DNA from: DAOTYH01 sp034435015
GTDB taxonomy: Bacteria > Chloroflexota > Anaerolineae > Aggregatilineales > UBA3940
Direction of reading: 5' to 3'
Assembly (NCBI GenBank): GCA_034435015.1
Contig: DAOTYH010000046.1
Location: 1 to 12,086, forward strand
DNA: 12,086 nucleotides
Under the pieces are notes generated by a model. The model saw only the letters and a list, made by a program, of their open reading frames with translations. It was not told where the DNA came from and did not search any database. Numbering within the stretch: the first letter of the stretch is position 1; every line of letters starts with the position of its first letter. Shown here piece after piece: positions 1 through 6,706 of this stretch. The position numbers were made by a program, and so were the translations under genes.

Positions 1-1935
1 GAGTTCACCAATCAGTGGGACACCTACCAAGATCAGGTCAATTTGCAGTATTCGCTCTTCATCGTGCGCGGCGAGCTGACTGCCGACGGGTTGTTGCGGA
101 TCGCCATTCAGGACCATCTCACCCCTGACACAGAGGAGATTTCCATTCACGATATAGCCCGCCATTGCTGGACGGCGCTGATCGGCGCCCCGCTGGAGGG
201 GTACGACACCAGCCGAGAGGCTTTCCTTGGCCCTTACCGGAGTTACCACAATCCGCTGGTAGTCGAACAGGGGCAGTGCACCAACAGCCAAGCCTATGGC
301 GATAACGCCTGCGGCACTATGCAGACCAGCCTGACCCTCCAGCCGGGCGAGAGCCGCCGTCTGCTTGTCCTGCTGGGGATCGGGGATGCCCGTTCGACGG
401 GCAAGCGCATAGTGGCCGGCTGGGGGTCGCTGGAGCGGGCTGACGCCGAACTGCGTTGCCTGAAAGAGGCCTGGCATGCCCGGCTGAACAGCTTGGTTGC
501 AGAGACCCCTGACGATGAGTTCAACCATATGCTCAACGTGTGGGGGCCTTACAACTGCCTGATCACCTTTGCGTGGTCGCGGGCCGCCAGCCTGGTTTAC
601 AGCGGCGAGCGGGACGGGCTGGGCTTCCGTGACTCGGTGCAGGATGTGCTGGGAGTAACCGCCGCCATACCGGAGGAGGCTCAGGCACGTTTGGAGCTGA
701 TGTTGACCGGCCAGATGTCAAACGGCGGCGCCATGCCCATCGTGAAGCCGTTTGATCACCACCCTGGCCGCGAGAAAGGGCCTGCCCCCGAAGAATACCG
801 CTCGGATGACTGCCTGTGGTTCTTTAACGCCGTCCCGGCACTGGTGAACGAGACCGGCGATCTGAGCTTCTACCACAAGGTACTGCCCTATGCCGATCAG
901 GGGGAGGACACCGTCTTCGGGCATCTGCGGCGGGCGCTGGAGTTCAACCTGACGCGGACGGGACGGCACGGCCTGCCGTGCGGGCTGTCTGCTGACTGGA
1001 ATGACTGCCTGCGGCTGGGCTATCACGGCGAGAGCCTGTTTGTCGCCTTCCAACTGCGGCTGGGGCTGACAACCTACGCGGCAATCGCCGAACGCCTGGG
1101 CAGGCCGGAGGAAGCCGCATGGGCGCTTGATCGGCGCAAGGCGCTTGACGAGCGTATTCAGGCCTGCGCCTGGGATGGGGAATGGTTCATCTGGGCCATC
1201 GGCGAAGACGGCACCTTCTACGGCACACGCCAAAACGCTGAGGGGCGGATTTACCTCAACACGCAGTTGTGGGCAGTCATCAGCGGCGCGGCCACACCGG
1301 AGCAGGCCTCCCGTTGTATGGAGTCCGTCTATGAGCATCTGGCCACTCCCTACGGGCTGATGCTCTCTGCGCCGCCCTTTGTCAAGACCCCCATTGATGT
1401 CATGCGGGCGGTGGTTTTCAACCCCGGCGTCAAAGAGAATGCCGGCATCTTCAACCACACGCAGGGATGGGCGGTCATCGCTGAATGTATGCTGGGCAAC
1501 GGCGACCGCGCCTACGAGTACTACCGGGCCTTCATGCCGGCGGCCTACAACGAGCGGGCTGAAGTACGTCAGGTTGAGCCTTATGTACACGCCCAGACGA
1601 CTTATTCGACTTATTCGCCCCGCGCAGGGAATGCCCGCACCCCCTGGCTGACCGGCGCGGCGGCATGGGCCTACTACAGCGCCGCCCACTATATTCTGGG
1701 TCTGCGGCCCGAATTGGACGGCCTGCGGATTGTGCCGTGCATCCCCCGCACATGGAGCGGTTACAGGGTCACGCGCCGCTTCAGAGGACGTGAAGTCCAC
1801 ATCGAGGTTCGGAATCCGGAAAGGGTCTGTTGCGGCGTCAGGAATATGACCCTCAACGGCCAACTGCTGGCCGGCAACCTGATCCCGGCAGACAGGCTCG
1901 GCGAGCACAATCACGTCGAAGTAACGCTAGGGTAG
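1..1935 (+). CDS. GH94 glycoside phosphorylase, C-terminal part (5' end outside window)
   Basis: This is the last 644 residues of a glycoside hydrolase family 94 inverting phosphorylase, which cleaves a beta-linked disaccharide or oligosaccharide with phosphate to give a sugar 1-phosphate in the cytoplasm. The frame is open from base 1, so the TTG at 43 is not a credible start; roughly the N-terminal beta-sandwich is missing, as full family members are about 800 residues. Seen directly, in residues counted from base 1: a GLGFRDSVQDVLG segment lining the sugar site, the SADWNDC motif (about 331-336) that carries the general-acid aspartate, an NHTQGW segment, and a WLTGAAAW segment near the phosphate pocket, followed by the usual C-terminal beta domain. 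These motifs fit cellobiose or N,N'-diacetylchitobiose phosphorylases, but the linkage and sugar cannot be settled from the visible part. The gene ends on a stop that overlaps a terminator hairpin and converges with the next gene. Confidence 0.93.
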   Translation, partial: EFTNQWDTYQDQVNLQYSLFIVRGELTADGLLRIAIQDHLTPDTEEISIHDIARHCWTALIGAPLEGYDTSREAFLGPYRSYHNPLVVEQGQCTNSQAYGDNACGTMQTSLTLQPGESRRLLVLLGIGDARSTGKRIVAGWGSLERADAELRCLKEAWHARLNSLVAETPDDEFNHMLNVWGPYNCLITFAWSRAASLVYSGERDGLGFRDSVQDVLGVTAAIPEEAQARLELMLTGQMSNGGAMPIVKPFDHHPGREKGPAPEEYRSDDCLWFFNAVPALVNETGDLSFYHKVLPYADQGEDTVFGHLRRALEFNLTRTGRHGLPCGLSADWNDCLRLGYHGESLFVAFQLRLGLTTYAAIAERLGRPEEAAWALDRRKALDERIQACAWDGEWFIWAIGEDGTFYGTRQNAEGRIYLNTQLWAVISGAATPEQASRCMESVYEHLATPYGLMLSAPPFVKTPIDVMRAVVFNPGVKENAGIFNHTQGWAVIAECMLGNGDRAYEYYRAFMPAAYNERAEVRQVEPYVHAQTTYSTYSPRAGNARTPWLTGAAAWAYYSAAHYILGLRPELDGLRIVPCIPRTWSGYRVTRRFRGREVHIEVRNPERVCCGVRNMTLNGQLLAGNLIPADRLGEHNHVEVTLG

Positions 1936-1964
1936 AGGATCGGGGACGAAAATCCCCATCCTCT
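1934..1964. terminator. Hairpin terminator between converging genes
   Basis: AGAGGAT (1934-1940) pairs with ATCCTCT (1958-1964) and GGGGA (1942-1946) pairs with TCCCC (1953-1957), with one bulged C and a six-base A-rich loop. It begins inside the stop codon of the GH94 gene and is followed on the plus strand by a moderately T-rich stretch (TGTTGTCCTTG). It most likely ends the GH94 transcript and, because the gene to the right converges, may act in both directions. Confidence 0.65.
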
Positions 1965-1986
1965 GTTGTCCTTGCTGTGACGCGCC

Positions 1987-2931
1987 TTACGCCATATCGA
2001 GGATGACTTTCAGCGTCCCCTGCCGGCCTGCCCTCTCGAAGGCCGCCAGCCCCTCTGCCAGCGGATAGCGGGCTTCTATCAGCGGCTCAACATCGATCAG
2101 GCCGCGTGCCAGCAGGCGGATGGCCGCCTCAAACGGCCCGCATCGGGAGCTGTCTATCCGCACTTCGTCCACCACGACGCGCGTCAGGTCAGCCTGCGGC
2201 AGTCCGTGATAGGTGCTCTTGAGATGGACCACCCCGCGCGGCTTGACAAGGTTGAGCGCCTCCTTAAAGCCTTCGGCAGTGCCGGTGCAGTCCACTACCA
2301 CATCGGCACTGCGCGGAGCAAGCTCACCGGCGCGGGCTGTCGGAATGCCCCATCCGGCGAGCAGGTCAGCCTGCCGCTGATGCCTGACCACCACCGTCAG
2401 ATCACACCCCGTCAGGCTGATGACCTGAGCAACCAGCAGACCCAGCTTCCCCGCCCCCAGCAGGATGACGCGCTGATGCGGGCTGATATGCGTCTGATGG
2501 AGCGTTTGCAAGGCCGCCGCCAGCGGCTCGACAAACACGGCCTGCTCATCGCTGACCGAATCAGGGACAGGATGCAGGTTAACGGACGGCAGAGTAAGGT
2601 AATCAGCAAACGCCCCGTTGTGGCGATCAATGCCCAGCGTGGTTCGGTTGGGGCATTGGGTCGGCATCCCCCTGAGGCAGGTCTCACACTGCCCGCAGGC
2701 CAGATTGATCTCACCGACCACACGCCGGCCATCCCATTCACCGCCCTGGGCTGCCCCCACAAACTCATGGCCCGGCACACCGCTAAAGCCCATGTACCCC
2801 CGCACAATCTCTAGATCGGTGTTGCAGATGCCGGCCTTTGTGACACGGATCAGCACATGGCCGTCCGGCGGAACCGGGTCTGGGTAATGAGGGTCATAGC
2901 GCAGATGTCCATCGAAAAGCAGTGCACGCAC
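1987..2931 (-). CDS. Zinc-dependent MDR-family alcohol dehydrogenase
   Basis: This is a medium-chain dehydrogenase/reductase of 314 residues, predicted to oxidise an alcohol or polyol, or reduce the carbonyl, with NAD(P) in the cytoplasm. With the GTG at 2931 as start, the catalytic zinc ligands are C36 with D39 (GICNTD), H55/E56 (GHEF) and E135 (FVEPLAAAL). The structural-zinc cysteines are C79, C82, C85 and C93, and the Rossmann GAGKLG turn is at 159-164. The start was chosen because GGGAGG lies five bases before this GTG; the longer frame back to 3009 would overlap the upstream gene and adds no family sequence. The sequence resembles the MDR-like subgroup annotated cd08242, from memory, for which no substrate is known to me. 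It follows the PNPOx-like gene by 14 bases, so the two are probably co-transcribed. The true substrate is unknown. Confidence 0.88.
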   Translation of the reverse strand: MRALLFDGHLRYDPHYPDPVPPDGHVLIRVTKAGICNTDLEIVRGYMGFSGVPGHEFVGAAQGGEWDGRRVVGEINLACGQCETCLRGMPTQCPNRTTLGIDRHNGAFADYLTLPSVNLHPVPDSVSDEQAVFVEPLAAALQTLHQTHISPHQRVILLGAGKLGLLVAQVISLTGCDLTVVVRHQRQADLLAGWGIPTARAGELAPRSADVVVDCTGTAEGFKEALNLVKPRGVVHLKSTYHGLPQADLTRVVVDEVRIDSSRCGPFEAAIRLLARGLIDVEPLIEARYPLAEGLAAFERAGRQGTLKVILDMA

Positions 2932-2945
2932 GGCGGCCTCCCGTT

Positions 2946-3341
2946 TCAGATCACTCGGCTGATCGAGCGGGGCTTGAGGCGGATCACGATCATATCCAGC
3001 TTGCCCCATGCGGCGATGTCCCGCTCGGCTTCTTCTCCCTGTTCATAATGATAAGTCATCTTCCTGAGCCAGACACGGTCGGGGTCTTCTTCAATCGAAA
3101 AATCGCCCCGGATCAGGTAGCCCGCGCCGTCACCAGGCTGTCCCCCGACCGTCAGCGCCCCCTTCGGATTCGATTGAACATGCTGTACTTTGTGCGTGCC
3201 TCTCTCGCTGATCAACACAACCTCATCACCGTCCAGCATGAACCAGACCGGCACCGTGTGCGGATAGCCGTCCGGCCCCACAGTAGAGACGTAAGCTACA
3301 CGCGGTGCTTGCAAGAAGGTCCGAGCCTGTTCATCCAGCAT
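2946..3341 (-). CDS. PNPOx-family split-barrel flavin/F420-binding protein
   Basis: This gene encodes a protein of 131 residues with the fold signature of the pyridoxamine-phosphate-oxidase-like split barrel. It has an N-terminal helix, then a strand reading VAYVSTVGPDGYPHTVPVWF, the common entry strand of the family, and later SNPKGALTVGG and a RGDFSIEEDPDRVW segment. Members bind FMN, F420 or haem and act in redox reactions, but the reaction is not predictable here. True PdxH enzymes are longer (about 200 residues) and carry a C-terminal RLSP-type motif not seen here, so pyridoxal phosphate synthesis is unlikely. The start at 3341 is supported by AAGGAG about seven bases upstream; the open frame continues to 3425 but crosses the secF terminator. 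It lies directly upstream of the MDR dehydrogenase, which suggests a joint redox role. Confidence 0.85.
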   Translation of the reverse strand: MLDEQARTFLQAPRVAYVSTVGPDGYPHTVPVWFMLDGDEVVLISERGTHKVQHVQSNPKGALTVGGQPGDGAGYLIRGDFSIEEDPDRVWLRKMTYHYEQGEEAERDIAAWGKLDMIVIRLKPRSISRVI

Positions 3342-3370
3342 AGTTGTCTCCTTCGGCAGGCAGGAATAAG

Positions 3371-3407
3371 CAAAAGGGCAAGGGGACGCTCCACAGCCCC
3401 CTTGCCC
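3371..3407 (-). terminator. Rho-independent terminator after secF
   Basis: On the minus strand GGGCAAGGGG is followed by an approximately 12-base loop and CCCCTTGCCC, then TTTTGCTTATT. The arms are at 3398-3407 and 3376-3385. It sits 31 bases beyond the secF stop and upstream of the PNPOx-like gene start, so it should end the secDF transcript. No convincing promoter was found between it and the PNPOx-like gene, so some read-through may supply that gene. Confidence 0.85.
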
Positions 3408-3437
3408 TGCACAGACAGCAGACACATGAAGCGCCCT

Positions 3438-4376
3438 CTAGGCGGATGCCTCTCTTCGGCGGGCGAACGGCAGTTCGCCCTTCTCCCACGAGACCAACAG
3501 CGGCACCGCGTTGAAGATGGACGAATACGTGCCGCTGGTCAGGCCGATCAGCAGGATGGCGATGAACTCCTTGATCGTCAAGCCGCCAAACAGCAGAATG
3601 GCGACCATTACAAAGATGGCATTCAACTGGGTCGCCAGCGAGCGGTGAAGGGTCTCCAGCACCGAGCGGTTGACCACCATCTCATAGGATTCGTGGCGGT
3701 GCTTGGGCAGGTTCTCGCGGATGCGGTCGAAGACGACGATGGTATCCTGCACCGACCAGCCCACCACAGTCAGCAGGGCGGTCAGGAAGAGGGCGTCCAC
3801 CTCCCATCCAAAGAAGATGCCGAGAATAGACATCACCCCCATCGTCACCAGCACATCGTGGAGCATGGCGGCAATGGCACACACGCCATAGCGGCCAGCA
3901 TGCGGCACACGCCGAAAAGCCAGCCAGATGAAGCCGAGGATGATCACCCCAGCCGCAACAACCGCCAGGATGGCCGCCAGCGTTACTTCACTGCCAATGG
4001 CCGGGCTGACCGTGTCAAAGGTGGACTGATCAGTATCTATCGGGGCGACTTCCGCCTCCAGCGCTTCACGGATGGCAACCTGCTGTTCAGGCGTCAGGTC
4101 GCCGGCGCGAATCTGCCAGCGGTTCTCGGCAGGGTCGCCAAGCTGTTGGACGGTCGGACTCTGACCGAAGCGGGCATACACCTCGCGGATGGCTGTCTCA
4201 GTGGCAGGGCCGTTGAACTTGACCAGAAACAGACTGCCGCCCTGAAAGTCAATACTCAGGCGCACCGGCGAGCCAAACACAATAGTCGAGTAGATCATGG
4301 CGATAATGCCCGGCACGATCACCGAGGCCGAGATCAGGTAGTACAGGTTACGTCGCTGAGCAAAGTTGGCGAACAT
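3438..4376 (-). CDS. secF: Protein translocase subunit SecF
   Basis: This is the SecF half of the SecDF membrane complex, which uses the proton gradient to help pull secreted proteins across the cytoplasmic membrane. It has 312 residues, a normal length. The first membrane segment is at about 12-32, followed by SIDFQGG (41-47), the SecF equivalent of the SecD GLDLxGG motif, then the small external P1 domain to about residue 130. Five further membrane segments include the charged GWSVQDT motif (206-212) and FDRIRENL. The usual form is GYSxNDT, so the Trp and Gln here are mild deviations; the Asp is kept. The ATG follows the secD stop by nine bases, and the likely ribosome site AGGGGG overlaps the secD TAG, pointing to translational coupling. 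A strong terminator follows the gene. Confidence 0.97.
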   Translation of the reverse strand: MFANFAQRRNLYYLISASVIVPGIIAMIYSTIVFGSPVRLSIDFQGGSLFLVKFNGPATETAIREVYARFGQSPTVQQLGDPAENRWQIRAGDLTPEQQVAIREALEAEVAPIDTDQSTFDTVSPAIGSEVTLAAILAVVAAGVIILGFIWLAFRRVPHAGRYGVCAIAAMLHDVLVTMGVMSILGIFFGWEVDALFLTALLTVVGWSVQDTIVVFDRIRENLPKHRHESYEMVVNRSVLETLHRSLATQLNAIFVMVAILLFGGLTIKEFIAILLIGLTSGTYSSIFNAVPLLVSWEKGELPFARRREASA

Positions 4377-4385
4377 AGAGGCCCC

Positions 4386-5924
4386 CTAGACTCCCAACAG
4401 CCAGCGCCGGGCAGTGAGCGCCTGCTCCTGCACAGGCAACAGGATGAAATGCAAAAAGGTGCGGGTTACCACCACAGCAGTAAACAGATTGATCACCAGA
4501 CCAAGCGCCAGAGTCACAGCGAAACCGCGCACCGCCGCCGCACCAAAACTTGTGCCAAACAGGAACAGCACAACACAGATGATGATGGTCGAGAGGTTCG
4601 AGTCACGGATGGACACCCACGCGCGGTCAAAGCCGGTCTCAACCGCCACCCCCAGACGCTTGCCATGACGCAGTTCTTCCTTCATGCGCTCGAAGATCAG
4701 GATGTTGCCGTCTACCGCTGTACCTACCGAGATCAGGAAGCCGGTGATGGCAGGCAGAGTCATGGTGATGGGGATGAGTTTGTAAAGGGCAAAGTTGAGG
4801 GTAGCAAAGATCATCAGCGCCAGCGCCGCCGGCACACCCAGCAGACGATAGTAAACCAGCAAGAAGATCAACACGACGGCAATACCGATCAGGCCGGCCC
4901 GGATGCTCTGCTGGACGGAAATCTGCCCCAGCGTGGGGCCGACCGTGCTGGTCGAGTCCACCCGCAGGGGAACCGGCAGTGCGCCGTAACGAAGCTGGGT
5001 AGCCAGTTGGGTGGCCGACTCAAGGTCAAAGTTCCCCTTGATGACGCCCTGCCCGCCGGTGATGGCCGACTGTATCTGGGGGGAGGAGATGACCACCCCA
5101 TCCAGCACAATGCCCAGATAGCCGCCCACATGCGCTGAGGTATATTCCGCAAAGAGAGCCGCCCCTTCGGAGGTCAAGGTAAAGGCCACCTCCGGGCGGC
5201 CTGTAGCCCGATCAACGGTTACGTCGGCGGCAGCCAGCACTTCACCGGTCATGACGGTGTGATAGACCGGCGCCTCAGGGGTCGGGGCAGTCTCCTGCCC
5301 AGAAGGGGCGGCCTCTGACGCCGTGCCTTCCTCAGCCGTAGCGGTCGCCTCGACCGTCGGCGTAGGGCTTTCCGTCACAGCCGCCTCACCAGGCTGAGCG
5401 CCTGAGCCGCGCACGTAGTCGGTCTGCACAACCGTTCCTGCCGGAATGGGATAGGGGAACTCAACAAACTCCAGCAGGGCTGTACTGCGGATCAGGCTGA
5501 CAGCCCGCTCCGGGTCCTGATAGCCGGGCAGTTCAACGATCAGGCGGCGGGCGCCCTGTTGCTGAACGACCGGCTCCAACGCGCCTAGGCTGTCAATACG
5601 GTCACTGACGATGCGGCGCACCTCAGCCATTGCGCCGGCGGGCGGCTCTTGGCCGGGGGGAAGGTCAGCTTCAAGCAGGACCTTCAGGCCGCCTGCAAGG
5701 TCAAGGCCCTGACGGATAGCGATCGGCTTGTCTATTTCGTAAGTCCCGTCACCGTTCAGATCAAGGCGGATGCCCGGGTTGTCGGGCAGATCGCACCACA
5801 CTGCGAAGGTGGTCAGGGAGAGAATAATCACCAGCCAGGTGACATGCCGGCTGGGCCTGACGATGATCACGACGCCCAGTGCGGCAAGGCTGGCGATCAG
5901 CCAGATGAGAGGAAATAACGTCAC
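4386..5924 (-). CDS. secD: Protein translocase subunit SecD, GTG start, extra N-terminal hydrophobic segment
   Basis: This is SecD, partner of SecF in the proton-driven late steps of Sec export; it has 512 residues. It shows GLDLAGG at 73-79, the external P1 domain, a low-complexity Ala/Thr/Glu/Pro stretch at about 173-219, then the conserved region containing GGYLGIVLDG. The C-terminal membrane bundle includes the signature VGTAVDGNILIFERMKEEL (Gly where Ala is common in VDANVLIFER). The GTG at 5924 is preceded by GGAAGGAG seven bases away and lies about 70 bases after a near-consensus promoter; the open frame back to 6134 would run through that promoter and is rejected. Two hydrophobic segments precede P1 (about 3-22 and 28-46), joined by RPSRH, whereas SecD normally has one. 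The gene is first in the operon with secF. Confidence 0.96.
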   Translation of the reverse strand: MTLFPLIWLIASLAALGVVIIVRPSRHVTWLVIILSLTTFAVWCDLPDNPGIRLDLNGDGTYEIDKPIAIRQGLDLAGGLKVLLEADLPPGQEPPAGAMAEVRRIVSDRIDSLGALEPVVQQQGARRLIVELPGYQDPERAVSLIRSTALLEFVEFPYPIPAGTVVQTDYVRGSGAQPGEAAVTESPTPTVEATATAEEGTASEAAPSGQETAPTPEAPVYHTVMTGEVLAAADVTVDRATGRPEVAFTLTSEGAALFAEYTSAHVGGYLGIVLDGVVISSPQIQSAITGGQGVIKGNFDLESATQLATQLRYGALPVPLRVDSTSTVGPTLGQISVQQSIRAGLIGIAVVLIFLLVYYRLLGVPAALALMIFATLNFALYKLIPITMTLPAITGFLISVGTAVDGNILIFERMKEELRHGKRLGVAVETGFDRAWVSIRDSNLSTIIICVVLFLFGTSFGAAAVRGFAVTLALGLVINLFTAVVVTRTFLHFILLPVQEQALTARRWLLGV

Positions 5925-5957
5925 ACGCGGACTCCTTCCCGAAAGCAGGGATACGGA

Positions 5958-5969
5958 ATAAGCACTTAT
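5958..5969. repeat. Short palindrome in the secD leader
   Basis: ATAAG and CTTAT flank two bases, forming a 12-base dyad about 25 bases downstream of the predicted secD transcription start. It could be an operator, or it may be chance, as five-base arms are weak. Confidence 0.25.
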
Positions 5970-5999
5970 CGAAGGCGTCACATGCACGCAACGCGCGGT

Positions 6000-6028
6000 A
6001 TCATAGCGCGCCCTAGGGGGGCTGTCAA
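6000..6028 (-). promoter_or_regulatory. Sigma-70-type promoter of secDF
   Basis: On the minus strand TTGACA (6023-6028) is followed by a 17-base spacer and TATGAT (6000-6005). That is a perfect -35, a five-of-six -10 and ideal spacing. Transcription would begin near 5993, giving a leader of about 70 bases before the secD GTG, and this placement argues for the shorter SecD start. Confidence 0.8.
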
Positions 6029-6050
6029 CCAGCATGCCCGAAGGGAAGAG

Positions 6051-6070
6051 GCGGAAAACAGGCATTCCGC
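6051..6070. repeat. Inverted repeat upstream of bfr
   Basis: GCGGAA and TTCCGC are perfect six-base arms around an eight-base centre. The element lies between the divergent secD promoter and the bfr promoter region, just upstream of a TTGACG at 6077. It does not resemble a Fur box. It may be an operator for one or both genes, which is inference only. Confidence 0.3.
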
Positions 6071-6076
6071 AGGGGT

Positions 6077-6111
6077 TTGACGCTCTGAGGAGAGGTATCA
6101 TGGTGTAGAAT
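6077..6111 (+). promoter_or_regulatory. Weak candidate promoter for bfr
   Basis: TTGACG (6077-6082) and TAGAAT (6106-6111) each match consensus at five of six positions, but their spacing is 23 bases, well over the usual 17. TATCAT at 6096-6101 is an alternative -10 but gives a spacer of only 13. The poor spacing suggests an activator-dependent promoter, a different sigma factor, or chance. Confidence 0.3.
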
Positions 6112-6160
6112 AGAGGGGGAAGGAAACGCCTCACCCATCATACAAGGAGATAAGGAATCC

Positions 6161-6628
6161 ATGAAAGGCAACGACAGGATCATTGAGAAACTCAACATGC
6201 TGTTAGCCGATGAGCTGACCGCGATCAACCAGTACATGGTGCATTCGGAGATGTGCGCTAACTGGCAGTACAAAAAACTCCATGAGGCCGCAGAAGCACG
6301 GGCTATCACCGAGATGAAACACGCCGAGAAGCTGATCGCCCGTATCATCTTCCTGGAGGGGCGGCCTATCGTCAGCCAGCTTAACCCGATCAACATCGGG
6401 GCAACGGTGGCAGAGCAGCACGCCAACGACCGAATGGCTGAGGAGGGGGCTGTCAAGGCCTATAACGAGGTCATTCAGTTGGCAGTTGAGGTTGGCGACA
6501 ACGGCACACGCGAACTGCTGGAAGACATTCTGGTAGATGAAGAGGAACACATAGACTGGCTGGAGGCCCAGCTCGATCAGATCGAGCAGATGGGGATACA
6601 GAACTATCTGGTGGAGCAGATTGACTGA
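6161..6628 (+). CDS. bfr: Bacterioferritin
   Basis: This is bacterioferritin, the 24-subunit haem-containing iron-storage cage of the cytoplasm, which oxidises Fe(II) and stores it as ferric mineral. It has 155 residues, the typical length. All ferroxidase-centre ligands are present: E18, E51, H54, E94, E127 and H130. M52, which ligates the inter-subunit haem, is also present, so this is a functional haem-type Bfr rather than a mini-ferritin or Dps. The inner-surface positions H46 and D50 of the E. coli protein are A46 and T50 here, so the third iron site known there is probably absent. AAGGAG and a nearer AAGGA precede the ATG. It is divergent from secD and ends before a strong hairpin; no bacterioferritin-associated ferredoxin gene is in view. 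Confidence 0.98.
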   Translation: MKGNDRIIEKLNMLLADELTAINQYMVHSEMCANWQYKKLHEAAEARAITEMKHAEKLIARIIFLEGRPIVSQLNPINIGATVAEQHANDRMAEEGAVKAYNEVIQLAVEVGDNGTRELLEDILVDEEEHIDWLEAQLDQIEQMGIQNYLVEQID

Positions 6629-6662
6629 CCCCTGCCCCGCCGGCAGAAACGGCCAGTATGCA

Positions 6663-6697
6663 CACAGGGGCGTCCAGCCGATTTGGACGCCCCTGTG
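6663..6697. terminator. Long perfect hairpin between bfr and pepF (bidirectional terminator)
   Basis: CACAGGGGCGTCCA (6663-6676) and TGGACGCCCCTGTG (6684-6697) form a perfect 14-base stem with a seven-base loop between two converging genes. There is no T-tract on either side, so it is not a classical intrinsic terminator. The position, 34 bases after the bfr stop and 9 bases after the pepF stop, strongly suggests shared transcript ends or 3' end protection. Confidence 0.75.
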
Positions 6698-6706
6698 CCG
6701 TCAGGC

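Noticed and set aside
718..1914. Minus-strand open frame of 398 codons antisense to the GH94 gene
   Set aside because: No recognisable motif, and the opposite strand holds clear GH94 catalytic motifs throughout.
3342..3425. N-terminal extension of the PNPOx-like protein to 3425
   Set aside because: It translates through the secF terminator hairpin, and the ATG at 3341 has AAGGAG at good spacing.
2922..5138. Plus-strand open frame of 738 codons antisense to the PNPOx-like gene, secF and secD
   Set aside because: Its translation is rich in His, Gln, Arg and Asp without any domain, it covers three well-supported minus-strand genes, and it is the kind of long shadow frame expected in GC-rich DNA.
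5925..6134. N-terminal extension of SecD to the ATG at 6134
   Set aside because: It would contain the TTGACA-17-TATGAT promoter and the leader, and the extension is not SecD-like; a GTG at 5924 has a strong ribosome site.
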